A DNA stretch of 5,184 nucleotides, from assembly GCA_016929035.1 (NCBI GenBank), contig JAFGJP010000214.1:1-5184 (forward strand), in the 5' to 3' direction. Numbering within the stretch: the first letter of the stretch is position 1; the number at the start of each line of letters is the position of its first letter. Positions 5,109-5,184 of the stretch are shown here, in pieces. The notes below the pieces were generated by a model, which saw only the letters and a list, made by a program, of their open reading frames with translations, did not search any database and had not been told where the DNA came from. Both the position numbers and the translations under genes were made by a program. Source of the DNA: Candidatus Auribacterota bacterium (GTDB taxonomy: Bacteria > Auribacterota > JAFGBW01 > JAFGJP01).

Positions 5109-5184
5109 AAAAATATCTGTGGGTAGATTTTGGCAGAGGCAAATCACCAAGTGTATGATATAAAGCTACTTCAAGCGTTTCATA
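5107..5184 (-). CDS. Possible C-terminal end of an upstream gene (partial)
   Basis: A minus-strand frame is open from the right edge to TGA at 5107-5109 and encodes 25 residues that begin YETLEVALYHTLGDLPLP and end in RYF. The composition is protein-like, and the stop overlaps the next gene's Shine-Dalgarno, a common layout for coupled genes. An open frame this short is not rare by chance, and I cannot name the family; a transposase tail is one possibility worth testing. The call is weak without the sequence to the right. Confidence 0.35.
   Translation of the reverse strand, partial: YETLEVALYHTLGDLPLPKSTHRYF

Noticed and set aside
5148..5150. TTG as start of the secreted protein
   Set aside because: The added 20 residues are not signal-like and the Shine-Dalgarno lies inside them; the ATG at 5088-5090 fits better.

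Overview
The window is about 5.2 kb of moderately AT-rich bacterial DNA. Every gene I can support lies on the minus strand, so transcription runs from high to low coordinates. The secreted N-acetylmuramoyl-L-alanine amidase with a signal peptide, and the pairing of a stand-alone receiver protein with a CheX-like protein carrying MshEN-type repeats, suggest a free-living, probably Gram-negative environmental bacterium (Desulfobacterota-like, or a related uncultivated lineage). The sequence alone does not fix the phylum.

Layout from the right edge: (1) 5107-5184, a possible C-terminal tail of an upstream gene, whose stop runs into the ribosome binding site of the next gene. (2) 4128-5090, a secreted protein with a carboxypeptidase-regulatory-like domain and otherwise unknown function. 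(3) 3848-4127, a non-coding spacer made largely of degenerate short tandem repeats, including two opposed arrays of 8-bp units. (4) 3221-3847, a charged, helical, cytoplasmic protein that I do not recognise. (5) 2810-3220, a second spacer with a strong rho-independent terminator, two opposed arrays of 7-bp units, and a near-consensus sigma-70 promoter. (6) 1046-2809, the amidase. (7) 623-1009, a single-domain CheY-like response regulator. (8) 3-593, a protein with four 29-residue MshEN-like repeats joined to a CheX-like domain that runs off the left edge.

Genes 6 to 8 look like one operon: the gaps are 36 and 29 bp, with no terminator between them, and they are driven by the promoter at 2815-2843. 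That promoter is so close to the amidase ATG that the mRNA is predicted to start at or within the start codon (leaderless), whereas the two downstream genes have good Shine-Dalgarno sites. A plausible reading is a receiver (CheY-like) with its own CheX-type phosphatase, whose N-terminal repeats resemble the cyclic-di-GMP-binding MshEN fold, co-expressed with a wall hydrolase.

The most unusual structure is in the two spacers around gene 4. Each carries short degenerate tandem units in one orientation, a short A/T-rich loop, then the same unit in the opposite orientation: period 7, GTGTTRA against TYAACAC, in one; period 8, ANATCAGG against CCTGATNN, in the other. An 11-bp word (CACAGAGAACA) also occurs once in each spacer in opposite orientation.
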